Program-made: the position numbers and the translations under genes
In this document: piece by piece, positions 44,411 to 53,416 of the stretch
How positions within the stretch are numbered: the first letter of the stretch is position 1
How the letters are laid out: every line of letters begins with the position of its first letter
From: Hahellaceae bacterium
Lineage (GTDB): Bacteria > Pseudomonadota > Gammaproteobacteria > Pseudomonadales > Oleiphilaceae
DNA length: 64,000 nt
Direction of reading: 5' to 3'
Assembly (NCBI GenBank): GCA_024234575.1
Contig: JACKOB010000003.1
Coordinates: forward strand, 496,001-560,000
The notes under the pieces: generated by a model
What the model was told of the DNA's origin: nothing
The model's database searches: none
Seen by the model: only the letters and a program-made list of their open reading frames with translations

Positions 44411-46483
44411 ATGCAAACGTCACGTTACATACAGTACGCTCGTTTTTGTCTGGGCATGCTGCTGTTTTCCTTGCTTGTTGCTTGCACTCCGCAAGAAACA
44501 ATAGTTGTTCCTTTTGACATATCCCCAACCAGAATAAATAGTGACGAGAAAGCGATCTATGCCGGTCAGTTTATTGCAGGTGCCGCCACCGTTGACATTA
44601 CTCCGCCGCCGGGATCTTTGCCGCGAGCCGGTTACGCTACCTGGTCAAATATCGGCGAGGGTTTTCGTACCCGGTTATACGCGCGAGTGTATTATTTAAG
44701 AGATGCTGAAGGTGACAGCTATTTGTTGGTTCAGACGGATTTGGCGACTGGCTCCCGTGTGCTGCATACAAAACTGGGCGCTGCGCTGGCGGCAATATCG
44801 GACATCGACGCTAGCAACCTGACCATCACTGCGACGCACAGTCACTCTGCACCGGGTCAGATTGTCGGTAGTCAGTTTTATAATAAACATATTTCCCATG
44901 TTTCTGGTTTTGCAGAAGATTACTTCGAATTTCTGCTCATGCAAATCACCGCTGCGGCGAGTGAGGCAATCGCAAGTAGCCGACCTGCAAAAATGGCGAC
45001 AGGTCATATCGACATATGGGGTGTGACCCGTAACCGATCGATTCAGGCTCATGTTGAAAACGATAGTATTCAGAACAAGTCAGTAGCTGATAGCCGAACC
45101 TTTCACAGTATTAATCCAACGATGTATATGGTGCGACTGGATACTATTGATGAATCTGGCAATTATCAGCCCCTAGGCGCTTTTGCATCGTTTTCGATTC
45201 ATGGTACGGCGTTACCGTCATCCGAAACACTTTTTAATGCTGATGTTTGGGCATACATACACAAAGACTGGGAGTTGGCGGTCAAAAGAACCAATCCCAT
45301 TGCTGGTCAAGTTCATGTTTCAGCCTTTGAGGGCACCCACGGTGATGTCGCCCCAGCCACCCGTTTTGATATGCTGGGTTATATTGAAGCTCGCAGAGTT
45401 GGCAAAGAGATTGCTCAACAAACTATCTCGCTATATCAAAATCTGGCGGCTTCGCTAACAACGGAGGTGGATCTGCAAACAGCCATTCGCTATGTGAATA
45501 TTCGTGAGCAGAACGAAGTGGGTGGCGTGTCAATTTGTCAGGATGCAGCGGCAGGGATGACACTGGCGGCAGCACCTTTAGAACATACATCGCCGGTTAT
45601 CGGCTACTTGCCTTTTTTTATGCAGGGTTCAAGACGCTGGGGTGATGAAATAGATAATTGCCAGGGGCGTAAAAGAATTCTTGGTTTCTCCTGGGGACAG
45701 CCTCTGCTGGAGCCCAAAGACAGTTTTCCTGACTATGTAAACTTTCAGCTGGTGCGTCTGAATGATCTGGTTATTGCGCCATACCCCTTCGAAATCACTG
45801 TCGAGTCTGGTCGCCGCCTGGCTGCCGATATTCAGCAATCTTTTAGCAGCGCCGGTAAGCCTGTTCGAGATGTGATGGTGACCAGTCTGGCAGGCGGATA
45901 TACAGGCTATGTCACCACGCCAGAAGAGTATGGTCGTCAATATTACGAAGGGGGGCACACCATTTATGGAAAAAATACACTGCCGTTCTTACAGGCACAC
46001 ACACGGCGGTTAGCAAAGGATATGAACCAGCAGAAATCATCCCTTGTTGACTTGCCGGAGGCCTGGAAATACCGCTTTGAGGTGAAAAAATTCTTGCCGA
46101 AGACAGAGCCCGTTCTCGGTCAAAGGGAAGAAATTCTGTCCCCGGTCTACAGCCATGCCCATACCAACGAGGAGGGGCGCTGGCGCTTTCAGTGGCGAGA
46201 TGTTGCACCTGGCACAATTCAACTGCACCAGCCTTTGTTATCCATCGAGTCACGGCATGTGAACGATGCTGACTGGCAACCGCTTGTCCATGATGACCTG
46301 CCGGTTAATGATACTGGCTACGATATGGGGGTAAGGTTGGCAAGCGACACGGATGATCTGGGTATGGCAGTGTACACCGGGTATTGGTTTAACCCACTGT
46401 TTCGTGGTGAAGACTACGAATACAGGTTCGTCGTGCAAGCCAGAGGTGGGTTACCGGTTTTTTATTCGTCGGTGTTTCAATAA
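44411..46483 (+). CDS. Neutral/alkaline ceramidase-type lipoprotein
   Basis: The 690-residue protein begins with a lipoprotein signal (SLLVACT, Cys25). It continues as a neutral/alkaline non-lysosomal ceramidase: GAATVDITPPPGSLP, LYARVYYL, the zinc/nucleophile region TATHSHSAPGQ, FEGTHGDVAP, and a C-terminal immunoglobulin-like domain with VNDTGYDMGV. Ceramidases of this fold hydrolyse N-acyl sphingosines. Because few gammaproteobacteria make sphingolipids, it may act on host or environmental ceramides or on other N-acyl lipids. It is surface- or periplasm-anchored. It converges on the Nudix gene. Confidence 0.88.
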   Translation: MQTSRYIQYARFCLGMLLFSLLVACTPQETIVVPFDISPTRINSDEKAIYAGQFIAGAATVDITPPPGSLPRAGYATWSNIGEGFRTRLYARVYYLRDAEGDSYLLVQTDLATGSRVLHTKLGAALAAISDIDASNLTITATHSHSAPGQIVGSQFYNKHISHVSGFAEDYFEFLLMQITAAASEAIASSRPAKMATGHIDIWGVTRNRSIQAHVENDSIQNKSVADSRTFHSINPTMYMVRLDTIDESGNYQPLGAFASFSIHGTALPSSETLFNADVWAYIHKDWELAVKRTNPIAGQVHVSAFEGTHGDVAPATRFDMLGYIEARRVGKEIAQQTISLYQNLAASLTTEVDLQTAIRYVNIREQNEVGGVSICQDAAAGMTLAAAPLEHTSPVIGYLPFFMQGSRRWGDEIDNCQGRKRILGFSWGQPLLEPKDSFPDYVNFQLVRLNDLVIAPYPFEITVESGRRLAADIQQSFSSAGKPVRDVMVTSLAGGYTGYVTTPEEYGRQYYEGGHTIYGKNTLPFLQAHTRRLAKDMNQQKSSLVDLPEAWKYRFEVKKFLPKTEPVLGQREEILSPVYSHAHTNEEGRWRFQWRDVAPGTIQLHQPLLSIESRHVNDADWQPLVHDDLPVNDTGYDMGVRLASDTDDLGMAVYTGYWFNPLFRGEDYEYRFVVQARGGLPVFYSSVFQ

Positions 46484-46504
46484 ATGAAAGCCGGGCTGTC
46501 AGGG

Positions 46505-47290
46505 TTACTTGTTTGACTTGTTTGTGGCGAAAGTTTGATCAATATATTGGAAGTCTCCTTGCCTCATAATCAGCCGATGCTGCCGGTGGCCTTCTTGTAT
46601 CGCCTGCTTACAATGATTTTCGGAGCTTAGATTATAGGCGGCGTCTTCTTCATATACTGAGCAAAGCTCGCCACCCAGCGTTACAAGTTTAGGTCGATAG
46701 CTGCGGCACTGATGAGGCATACAGCGCAAGGCGTCAGTGAGACTGGTGTAGTTCATCAGGCAGGTCAAGGTAATGAAGGTAGGGGGCGGTAATATCATTA
46801 GCCCTCTTTTATATTGTACGAGTGCATTTGCCGGGCTGATCCACATGGCTTCATGGATTTCGCCGCCATCAATCTCAATGTGCGGCGTCGTTGTCTCGGT
46901 GATAAAAAAGCGTGTATCAAATCGCTTCTTTAATGTCTCTGGTGTAATCCAGCGGGAGATAAGGTGCAGGCTATGGGCCGCAAGCTCAACACCAGCCTCT
47001 TCTTGTGCTTCTCTTACCGCGGCATGTTTCGCTATGGTGGTTTGCTGGCTCTCATCAAATCGGAAGTAGTTAAAATCTTCAGGCTGATTATGAGATAAAT
47101 CAGCGCTTTGATAATCGGCAGGGTCGATCTTGCCGCCTGGAAAGACCCAGCTTCCACCATGGGTGTGCAATTTACTGTTGCGCTTTAAGAGCAGCACGTT
47201 AAACGACGGTGACGAACTATTATCCTGATGGCATAGCACGACAGTCGCAGAAGGTATCAGCGACTGATCGGGGTGGTTGAGGATGGGCAC
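46505..47290 (-). CDS. Nudix hydrolase (NUDT19/RP2-like)
   Basis: The 261-residue protein has a Nudix motif split by a long insertion, as in the NUDT19 group: VFPGGKIDPADY near residue 44, then AAVREAQEEAGVEL near 92. NUDT19-type enzymes hydrolyse CoA and acyl-CoA, so a role in CoA turnover is plausible beside the lipid genes, but the substrate is inferred from the insertion only. It has no membrane segment and is 26 bp downstream of the DUF2750 gene. Confidence 0.85.
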   Translation of the reverse strand: MPILNHPDQSLIPSATVVLCHQDNSSSPSFNVLLLKRNSKLHTHGGSWVFPGGKIDPADYQSADLSHNQPEDFNYFRFDESQQTTIAKHAAVREAQEEAGVELAAHSLHLISRWITPETLKKRFDTRFFITETTTPHIEIDGGEIHEAMWISPANALVQYKRGLMILPPPTFITLTCLMNYTSLTDALRCMPHQCRSYRPKLVTLGGELCSVYEEDAAYNLSSENHCKQAIQEGHRQHRLIMRQGDFQYIDQTFATNKSNK

Positions 47291-47316
47291 AGGCGGTACT
47301 CTTTAGAAGCAGCCAG

Positions 47317-47706
47317 TTAAAACTGGGCGAGTTCATCGTTAATGTCATCCTTTAACTCGCCAGGCTCCATAATCCAGACGGTTTTATCAGATAGCGTGGG
47401 GAACACTCCAACCATCAAGTCGTCTTTCTCAAGGCCTGCAATCCATTTCTTTAGAAACTCGGGCAAAGATATTTCTTTAGGCTTTAATGGTTCGGTTGAG
47501 TCTTTGGCGTAGGCGCTTGCCAGCTCTTTGTTTGACCATATCGGCAAATAATCAAAGTTTTCGTCTTCAGAATAGATCTTTAAAAAAAAGTCAGAGGCGT
47601 TAACCAGTATCCAGATTTCCCGGTTTTCGGCAACGTCGCCAAGGAAGTAATCGTAACGGGCTTCACAATCGAGGTTTAATAAGTCGCTATCTGATGGTTT
47701 GTTCAT
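47317..47706 (-). CDS. DUF2750-like hypothetical protein
   Basis: The 129-residue acidic soluble protein has RYDYFLGDVAENREIW near residue 17, LPIWSNKELASAYA, and a C-terminal VFPTLSDKTVWIMEP, which matches my memory of DUF2750. The function is unknown. It probably forms an operon with the Nudix gene (26-bp gap). Confidence 0.7.
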   Translation of the reverse strand: MNKPSDSDLLNLDCEARYDYFLGDVAENREIWILVNASDFFLKIYSEDENFDYLPIWSNKELASAYAKDSTEPLKPKEISLPEFLKKWIAGLEKDDLMVGVFPTLSDKTVWIMEPGELKDDINDELAQF

Positions 47707-47879
47707 TCGTATTTTCTCCGCAGTGAAAATGCCCGCGACCAGTGTATATTTATGCGGTAGGGCTACATTGTTAGCGGCTTACCATAAGCAGTTTTTGCGT
47801 GATTAGCAACAAAGTTGAACTGCTGACCGTGATAGAGTCTAATTCTTCATTTCGAACAATTAAAAGAGATACAACGTTT

Positions 47880-48908
47880 ATGGCAGGGAGCGATGACTGG
47901 GACAAGCTTGAAACCATTTTTAATGATGCGTTAAACAAGCAGGGACATGAGCGACAGAGCTTTGTCGAGCAGGCGTGTGGAGATAATACTGAGCTTCTGG
48001 AAGAAGTTAACGATTTGCTTAGCGCCCATCAAAATGTTGATAAAGGTAAGTGGCTTGAAGGTTCGTCTGTGCCCAGAACCCTGAGTCAGGGTGACTATAT
48101 CGACAATTACCGTGTGTTGAGGATGCTGAGCCGTGGTGCAACGGGGGAGGTGTATCTGGTGACCGATGACCGAACTGGCGCCAAATTCGCGGTAAAGTGC
48201 CTGCCTTTAATTTACAGTTCGGATGAAGAAATCCTGGCACGTTTTAAAAAGGAAGCCGAACTGACAACCCCTTTGAAGCATGTCAATATCAACCGTATGT
48301 ACGGCTTTTTTACCAGCGAGGATAATCTTCATTATTTGCTGATGGATTATAGTGCCGGTAAAACCCTGTCCGAAGTGCTTGAAGGTTATCGTTTGACAGT
48401 GGCACAGAGCTTTCATATTTTCGAACAGGTTTGTCGCGCCCTGAAGTGTGCGCACGACTTGGGTATATGGCACCGGGATGTCAAGCCATCCAACATTATG
48501 CTTGAAGGCAGTACGGTGAAAGTAATTGATTTTGGAATTGCCCGTGATGCGTCTTCCGTATTGACTGCCACAGGTGTGCGTCTTGGTTCACCTGCTTATA
48601 TGTCGCCAGAGCAATGGATAGGGAAGTCAGTTGATCAACGCACCGATATATGGGCGCTGGGTGTTTTGCTCTATGAAATGCTAACCGGAGAATTGCCTTT
48701 TAACGGGGTGAACTACTATGCGATTCAGCAAAGCATTGTCAAAGACAAGCCGACCCCGGTGTCTTCGCTAAACAGTGAAACGAATATGTATTTCGATTTG
48801 TTTATAGATCAGATGTTGTCGAAGTCAGTCGAGAATCGACTCGGAAGCATCGATGAGTTACTAATTAAAATGGATATTCTGAAACGGTCAATCAAGATCA
48901 AACCATAA
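47880..48908 (+). CDS. Soluble Hanks-type serine/threonine protein kinase
   Basis: The 342-residue kinase has a short N-terminal region (about 5-50, FVEQACGDNTELLEEVNDLL) of the kind found ahead of kinases linked to ECF sigma factors. The kinase domain (about 76-340) has the glycine loop SRGATGEVY, Lys106, HRDVKPSN with Asp200, DFG at 217-219, and SPEQ. It has no transmembrane helix, PASTA or WD repeats, so it is cytosolic. ATG 47880 is preferred; the frame is open to GTG 47799. The adjacent convergent gene is an ECF sigma factor, suggesting regulation by phosphorylation as in Vibrio PknT-EcfP. Confidence 0.92.
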   Translation: MAGSDDWDKLETIFNDALNKQGHERQSFVEQACGDNTELLEEVNDLLSAHQNVDKGKWLEGSSVPRTLSQGDYIDNYRVLRMLSRGATGEVYLVTDDRTGAKFAVKCLPLIYSSDEEILARFKKEAELTTPLKHVNINRMYGFFTSEDNLHYLLMDYSAGKTLSEVLEGYRLTVAQSFHIFEQVCRALKCAHDLGIWHRDVKPSNIMLEGSTVKVIDFGIARDASSVLTATGVRLGSPAYMSPEQWIGKSVDQRTDIWALGVLLYEMLTGELPFNGVNYYAIQQSIVKDKPTPVSSLNSETNMYFDLFIDQMLSKSVENRLGSIDELLIKMDILKRSIKIKP

Positions 48909-48990
48909 CAATCTGGTTCTTAGAAGAGAGTCAATGCAGGGTACAGAGGCATACATTAGTACCGTGTGTTTAGGACCCTGCAAACAAACG

Positions 48991-49557
48991 TTAGTCTTGA
49001 TGCATTTTTTTATACAGCCAGGCTTTGGCAAACTGGATCTTGCGTTCGACGGTTGCGATGGACACATTTTGCGCATCGGCGATCTGTTGGTTGGTCATGC
49101 CAGCAAAGGCTCGTTGTTCAATCATCGAAGCGGCAGCAGGGTCCCGTTGCTCAAGAATGGCCAACGCCTGGTCGAGAGCAATAATATCAAGCTCCTCGTC
49201 CGGTGTTTGGGCGCTCGACTCAACCAGTGTTACGCGGACAAAATCGCCGCCGCGTTTTTCGCGCTGCTTGCCTCGGGCAAAGTCGACCAGAATTTGTCGC
49301 ATGATTTTCGCTGACAGGTTAAGGAAGTGGGTTTTGCCTTGCCACTGGGCCTCAACGCTGATTAGCTTTTCATAGGTTTCATTTAGCAGAGCAGTCGCTT
49401 GCAGCGTGTGATCCGGCTTTTCTTTGGAGAACTGTCGGATGGCGACTCTTTTTAATTCCGGATAGAGCAGGGTGACCAGCTGATTCTTGGCACTTTCATC
49501 ACCTTGCGACCACCTCTCCAGAAGAGATTCAACATTTTCCATATGTATTTTGGCCAT
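48991..49557 (-). CDS. ECF-type RNA polymerase sigma factor (TIGR02999-like)
   Basis: The 188-residue sigma factor has region 2 (about 10-85, with LYPELKRVAIRQF and HTLQATALLNETYEKLI) and region 4 (about 125-185, with FAGMTNQQIADAQNVSIATVERKI as the helix-turn-helix). The HTLQATALLNE pattern marks the TIGR02999 group, whose members usually neighbour Ser/Thr kinases and lack anti-sigma factors. No anti-sigma gene is adjacent here. It converges on the kinase gene with 82 bp between stops. Confidence 0.9.
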   Translation of the reverse strand: MAKIHMENVESLLERWSQGDESAKNQLVTLLYPELKRVAIRQFSKEKPDHTLQATALLNETYEKLISVEAQWQGKTHFLNLSAKIMRQILVDFARGKQREKRGGDFVRVTLVESSAQTPDEELDIIALDQALAILEQRDPAAASMIEQRAFAGMTNQQIADAQNVSIATVERKIQFAKAWLYKKMHQD

Positions 49558-49832
49558 TGTGAGACGGATTAAAAGTGATCAACGGGTGTTAGAGTCTTGC
49601 CGCCAAGAGTAGAGAGCGCGGTGTTGCCCTGGTTTTTTGTCAGCCTTTGATCACGTTTTGATTTTTAACGCTACCTTATACGCAAATACCTCCTGCAGGG
49701 GGCAAATGCATGCGTGCCAGGAATGTCTAAACTATAGCACCAAATCCGGCATAAGATGAATACCGGATTGGTGTGGGGCGGTTTCTGAACGCTGAGGTTC
49801 AGAGAGACCGAGCAGAGATGATCTAAAGCGCG

Positions 49833-51914
49833 TTAGGCGGTTGCTTTTTTACTGCGGGTCTTTTTTGCGGCTGGTGCAGCAGTGCCACGTTTCTCCAGAG
49901 CCAGTTGTCTGACACGGTCCATGTCTTCATCAGTGTAAACACCGTTAACCCCGGAAATGGACGCCAGTTTCATGCCGTGCTTCAGGCCAAGCTTGTAAAT
50001 CTCGCGAACTTTTTCCCACTCGATATTACGACCCAGCGTGAAGTTTTCGAAACGGCCTTCCAGTGCCAACACAATTGTTTCGGCGAGGCAGGCATAAGCG
50101 ATATTCTGTGGCAGCCCGATATTTTTCATTTTTACATCGCCGGGTAATTCGATTTCACCAGACTCAATAACAAGAACATCAGGTCTTTTCGCCACATCTT
50201 CAGCGGGAATATCCAGAGGACGAGCAACGTCTGTGATGACACAGCCTGGTTTCACTTTCATGATGTCCAAAATCTTTTTACCCGCGCCAGAAGTCGCGGT
50301 GACAACCATATCCATATCTGCCAAGTGCTTATCGGCATAAGTAGAAATAGTTACTTTGGCCCCCGGTGTTTCGCGAAGAATATCTTCTTTCAGAGACAGT
50401 AGTTTGGCTGACTCAGGAGCGGCCATATAAAGCTCGTCAAAGGCCTTGGCAAGTAATCTGGCACATACAGAACCGATAGCGCCGGTTGCGCCAACCACCA
50501 TCGCTTTACCTTTCACTTTATTATTTGGCCCGATCTCGACCAGCCCCAGCTTTGCCATGGCTTCATGGGCTGCCCACAGAGCGCCGGATGCGCTGTAGCT
50601 GTTGCCTGTAGTAATGGGGAGTGGTGCTCGTTTGGCAACGGTAATACCGGCATCGCCTACTACTTTGGTGAATGCACCGAGGCCCATAATCTGAGCACCC
50701 ATGCGTTTCGCCATTTTTGCGGCGGCGAGCAGGCGTCGGTAAGTAAATTCAGGGCTGTGTGCCATGATCTCTTTTGGTGTACCACCCACGGTAATTAACC
50801 ATCCCTCAGCTTCTGCGCCAGTAGGAGATTTAATGCCTGAGACTTTTGAATACACAAATGGTGGAGAGTAAGCCATTACTTTTTCAATGGTATCCATCAC
50901 CGCGCCGGGTGCATATTTGGAGATCATATCCAATGGCTTTTGCTTGCACAGATATTGCTGTGACAGAGGGTGGATAACGAAGGCAAAACGGCTGATACGC
51001 TTGAATCCTGATGGATATAAAACCCGAGGCTCAATTTCGAGATCGGTAATGATTTCAAGGAAATCGTCATCGGTCACTTCACCGCGTTGTTTGTTCGTGG
51101 CAGCAAGAATCATTGCTTCCAGCACGTTGATGCCAACGGTTGCCTCTTTGAACAACTGTGGTGTGTAGTCAACGACCACGTTAACGCCTTTATCACGCAA
51201 CTCAGCTAGTCGTGCTTCCGAAACCGTTGAAGTGAGCAGTGTTTTACCTGCCAGCTCTTCCAGTCCGAAAGGTTCGAGATCTTCGTAGCGGGCTGCAATT
51301 ACATCTGCTTTTTGCATTGCCTTACGCAGAACAAAATGATTCCACTCTTTTACGGGGGCGATAGACGGGTTAAGTACGTAGGGGGCTTTCCACTTTAACA
51401 GTTGATGGCTGCCTGTGGCGTAGAGCTCAAGATGTTCGAGAGATGTCAGCAGTTTCGGAATGCCAACCTGAATAATTGGGTCGGCGAACATCAGGTTTTC
51501 AGTATATTCAGACATCACGCGCGCGGCACGATAATTTGTCATGCCGCTAAAAAACAAGGCTTTGCTGTTGTTGAAGTAGTTGCCAAGGTCACCTTGAGTA
51601 TGGCGAATTGACCAGTCGTGCAGAATATCGCGCAGGGTAGCGCCGGTGGTTACCGGGATGTCAGTGACTAGAGATTCAAGCTCTTTGGTGCTGCCTTGTT
51701 CGAAATTGTAGGCACCAACGCGGTAATGCTCTCGCACCATCCCCAAGCCAATCGCATCGCATTTTGGTTGCCATTCACGGATAAGTTCTTTGGCTTTTTG
51801 TGTGTCTTTATTGGTGCCAATTCTGATAACGCGGAAATCCTGTCCCAAAAACCTGGTTTCAAAGTCGTAGTCGAGGTTTTTGGGGCCAAGACTGATACTT
51901 ACTACCGTTTTCAT
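49833..51914 (-). CDS. Two-domain protein with C-terminal acyl-ACP reductase (AAR)-like dehydrogenase
   Basis: The C-terminal half (about 340-665) resembles cyanobacterial long-chain acyl-ACP reductase. It has GGTPKEIMAHSPEFTYRRLL, GLGAFTKVVGDAGITVA, ITTGNSYSASGALWA, the NADPH loop VVGATGAIGS, and YACLAETIVLALEG, whose Cys is the probable acyl-thioester nucleophile by family analogy. The N-terminal half (about 1-335) is an unrecognised alpha/beta domain absent from the 340-residue cyanobacterial enzyme. The tail is Ala/Lys-rich. The likely role is acyl-thioester reduction to fatty aldehyde, as inference. It is transcribed alone, with 275 and 569 bp flanking. Confidence 0.7.
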   Translation of the reverse strand: MKTVVSISLGPKNLDYDFETRFLGQDFRVIRIGTNKDTQKAKELIREWQPKCDAIGLGMVREHYRVGAYNFEQGSTKELESLVTDIPVTTGATLRDILHDWSIRHTQGDLGNYFNNSKALFFSGMTNYRAARVMSEYTENLMFADPIIQVGIPKLLTSLEHLELYATGSHQLLKWKAPYVLNPSIAPVKEWNHFVLRKAMQKADVIAARYEDLEPFGLEELAGKTLLTSTVSEARLAELRDKGVNVVVDYTPQLFKEATVGINVLEAMILAATNKQRGEVTDDDFLEIITDLEIEPRVLYPSGFKRISRFAFVIHPLSQQYLCKQKPLDMISKYAPGAVMDTIEKVMAYSPPFVYSKVSGIKSPTGAEAEGWLITVGGTPKEIMAHSPEFTYRRLLAAAKMAKRMGAQIMGLGAFTKVVGDAGITVAKRAPLPITTGNSYSASGALWAAHEAMAKLGLVEIGPNNKVKGKAMVVGATGAIGSVCARLLAKAFDELYMAAPESAKLLSLKEDILRETPGAKVTISTYADKHLADMDMVVTATSGAGKKILDIMKVKPGCVITDVARPLDIPAEDVAKRPDVLVIESGEIELPGDVKMKNIGLPQNIAYACLAETIVLALEGRFENFTLGRNIEWEKVREIYKLGLKHGMKLASISGVNGVYTDEDMDRVRQLALEKRGTAAPAAKKTRSKKATA

Positions 51915-52483
51915 GTTATGTCCTTTTAATATTATCTAGTATTTTTGTTGTTTGAAGCTAACCACGAAATCTCGCAGCTAGCTCAACCTTGCTTAAAATA
52001 TCTGGCATCGACGTATCGAGCAATTTAATGGATTTTTGCCAATTTTAAGTGTTTTAGCCCTATCACAAATCAATTTTTCATCAAAAAGTGAATACTTGGG
52101 AACGAATGCTCATTAACGTCAAACAGCTATGCTTGCAATGCCCAAGTATGCTGCATATTAATTAACTTTTCGTGGCATAGGCACGGTTATACGTAATTTG
52201 TTTCTAAAATTCATATGATTGCACTTTCTGGGCGGGTGCGATGACAGATTGCCTTTGCCGGTTTGCCTTGTCTGATAAAATTGTTGCCGGTTTCCGCTAA
52301 CTCTTCCTCTTCGAGTTTTTCTTTCTCCCCACAGAGCGGAATTGGAATGATTCTGCAGCAGGCGGTTTTTTACCAACCTAACGCTGTCTATTTCTCGCCA
52401 AATTCAATGGCTTGGCTATACTTTATCTGATTGATTCGCAACAGGGTGTATAGCGTTTTGCAGGAAGAACAGAGGGAATTACT
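51915..52483. other. Long divergent intergenic region
   Basis: The 569-bp stretch lies between the AAR-like gene and the HDOD gene, which point away from each other. A 72-codon minus frame (52158-52376) lacks a ribosome site and a protein-like composition, so I do not call it. I see no RNA gene or long repeat. The promoters of both genes must lie here. Confidence 0.4.
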
Positions 52484-53344
52484 GTGATAAGCCAGCAACA
52501 GCTTATTCGCATGGTTGAATCCATTCCGCCTTTTCCGGAAAGCGTACATCAGGTGTTGTCGTTAACGGCGTCAGTAGATTGCGCTCCGAAGGCATTAGTG
52601 AAGGTTATTGAGCATGATCCGATTTTGACGGCAGAGGTCTTGCGATTGGTTAATTCCGCTTACTTTGGTTTATCGCGACACGTAACCTCGATAAATCACG
52701 CTGTTGTTTATGTGGGCATTAATACCGTCAAAAATGTTGCCATTGCCTTGTCCACCAAAGGAGCGTTGCCGGCAAAAAACACGGCAGGCTTAGATATGCG
52801 GCAATTTTGGGAGCATTCCCTGACAGTAGGGGTGCTTGCCAGGTTGCTTGCAGCGCCTCGGGCAGCGGGGGAAATAAACGAGGCAAACTATTTTGTGGCA
52901 GGTTTGCTACATGATATTGGAAAGATATTATTCGCACACTTCATACCGCAAGAGTACAGGCAAGTCGCTGAGTCACTTGCAGATTATGGCTATGATGAGT
53001 TGGCGACAGAAAGGGCAGTTTTAGGAACAGATCATTGTCAGGCTGGCGCAATGCTTGCAGAAAAGTGGAAGTTGCCCACTTCCCTGGTGCGCAGCATTCG
53101 CTTCCACCATGATGTGGAGGCAGCGGACGAGCAATCGCCAGAGCTTTATGCAACAGCAGCGGCCAACCTGGCGGCACATCTTGTCAGTGCTGCAAGAGCG
53201 ACACCTGGTGCGGGGGGCGATCATGTTGTTGTACCGGAAGTGTTACGAGCCTGGTTGGGAGATGAATTGCCCCAGGTAGTGAATGGAATAGTGGGGCTGT
53301 CAGAAGAAATAGATAAAGCGAAAGCGTTTATCGAGGTGGTTTAA
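52484..53344 (+). CDS. HDOD-domain signalling protein
   Basis: The 286-residue protein is a stand-alone HDOD domain (about 10-215). IPPFPESVHQVLSLT, DPILTAEVLRLVNSAYFG and GLLHDIGKIL mark the family, which is related to HD-GYP but without phosphodiesterase GYP residues. HDOD proteins act in signalling scaffolds, motility and c-di-GMP networks. The start is GTG with AGAGGGA upstream. An MBL-fold gene follows after 72 bp on the same strand. Confidence 0.9.
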   Translation: MISQQQLIRMVESIPPFPESVHQVLSLTASVDCAPKALVKVIEHDPILTAEVLRLVNSAYFGLSRHVTSINHAVVYVGINTVKNVAIALSTKGALPAKNTAGLDMRQFWEHSLTVGVLARLLAAPRAAGEINEANYFVAGLLHDIGKILFAHFIPQEYRQVAESLADYGYDELATERAVLGTDHCQAGAMLAEKWKLPTSLVRSIRFHHDVEAADEQSPELYATAAANLAAHLVSAARATPGAGGDHVVVPEVLRAWLGDELPQVVNGIVGLSEEIDKAKAFIEVV

Positions 53345-53416
53345 TCTGGAGTGACCAGGCTGGCTTCAGTAGCGCTCTGGAATATTCAAGAAACAGGGTT
53401 GGGAAAAGGCAGAATA

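Noticed and set aside
52158-52376. 72-codon minus-strand frame in the gap before the HDOD gene
   Set aside because: It has no ribosome site, is rich in Arg/Asn without hydrophobic core pattern, and lies in a region expected to hold promoters.
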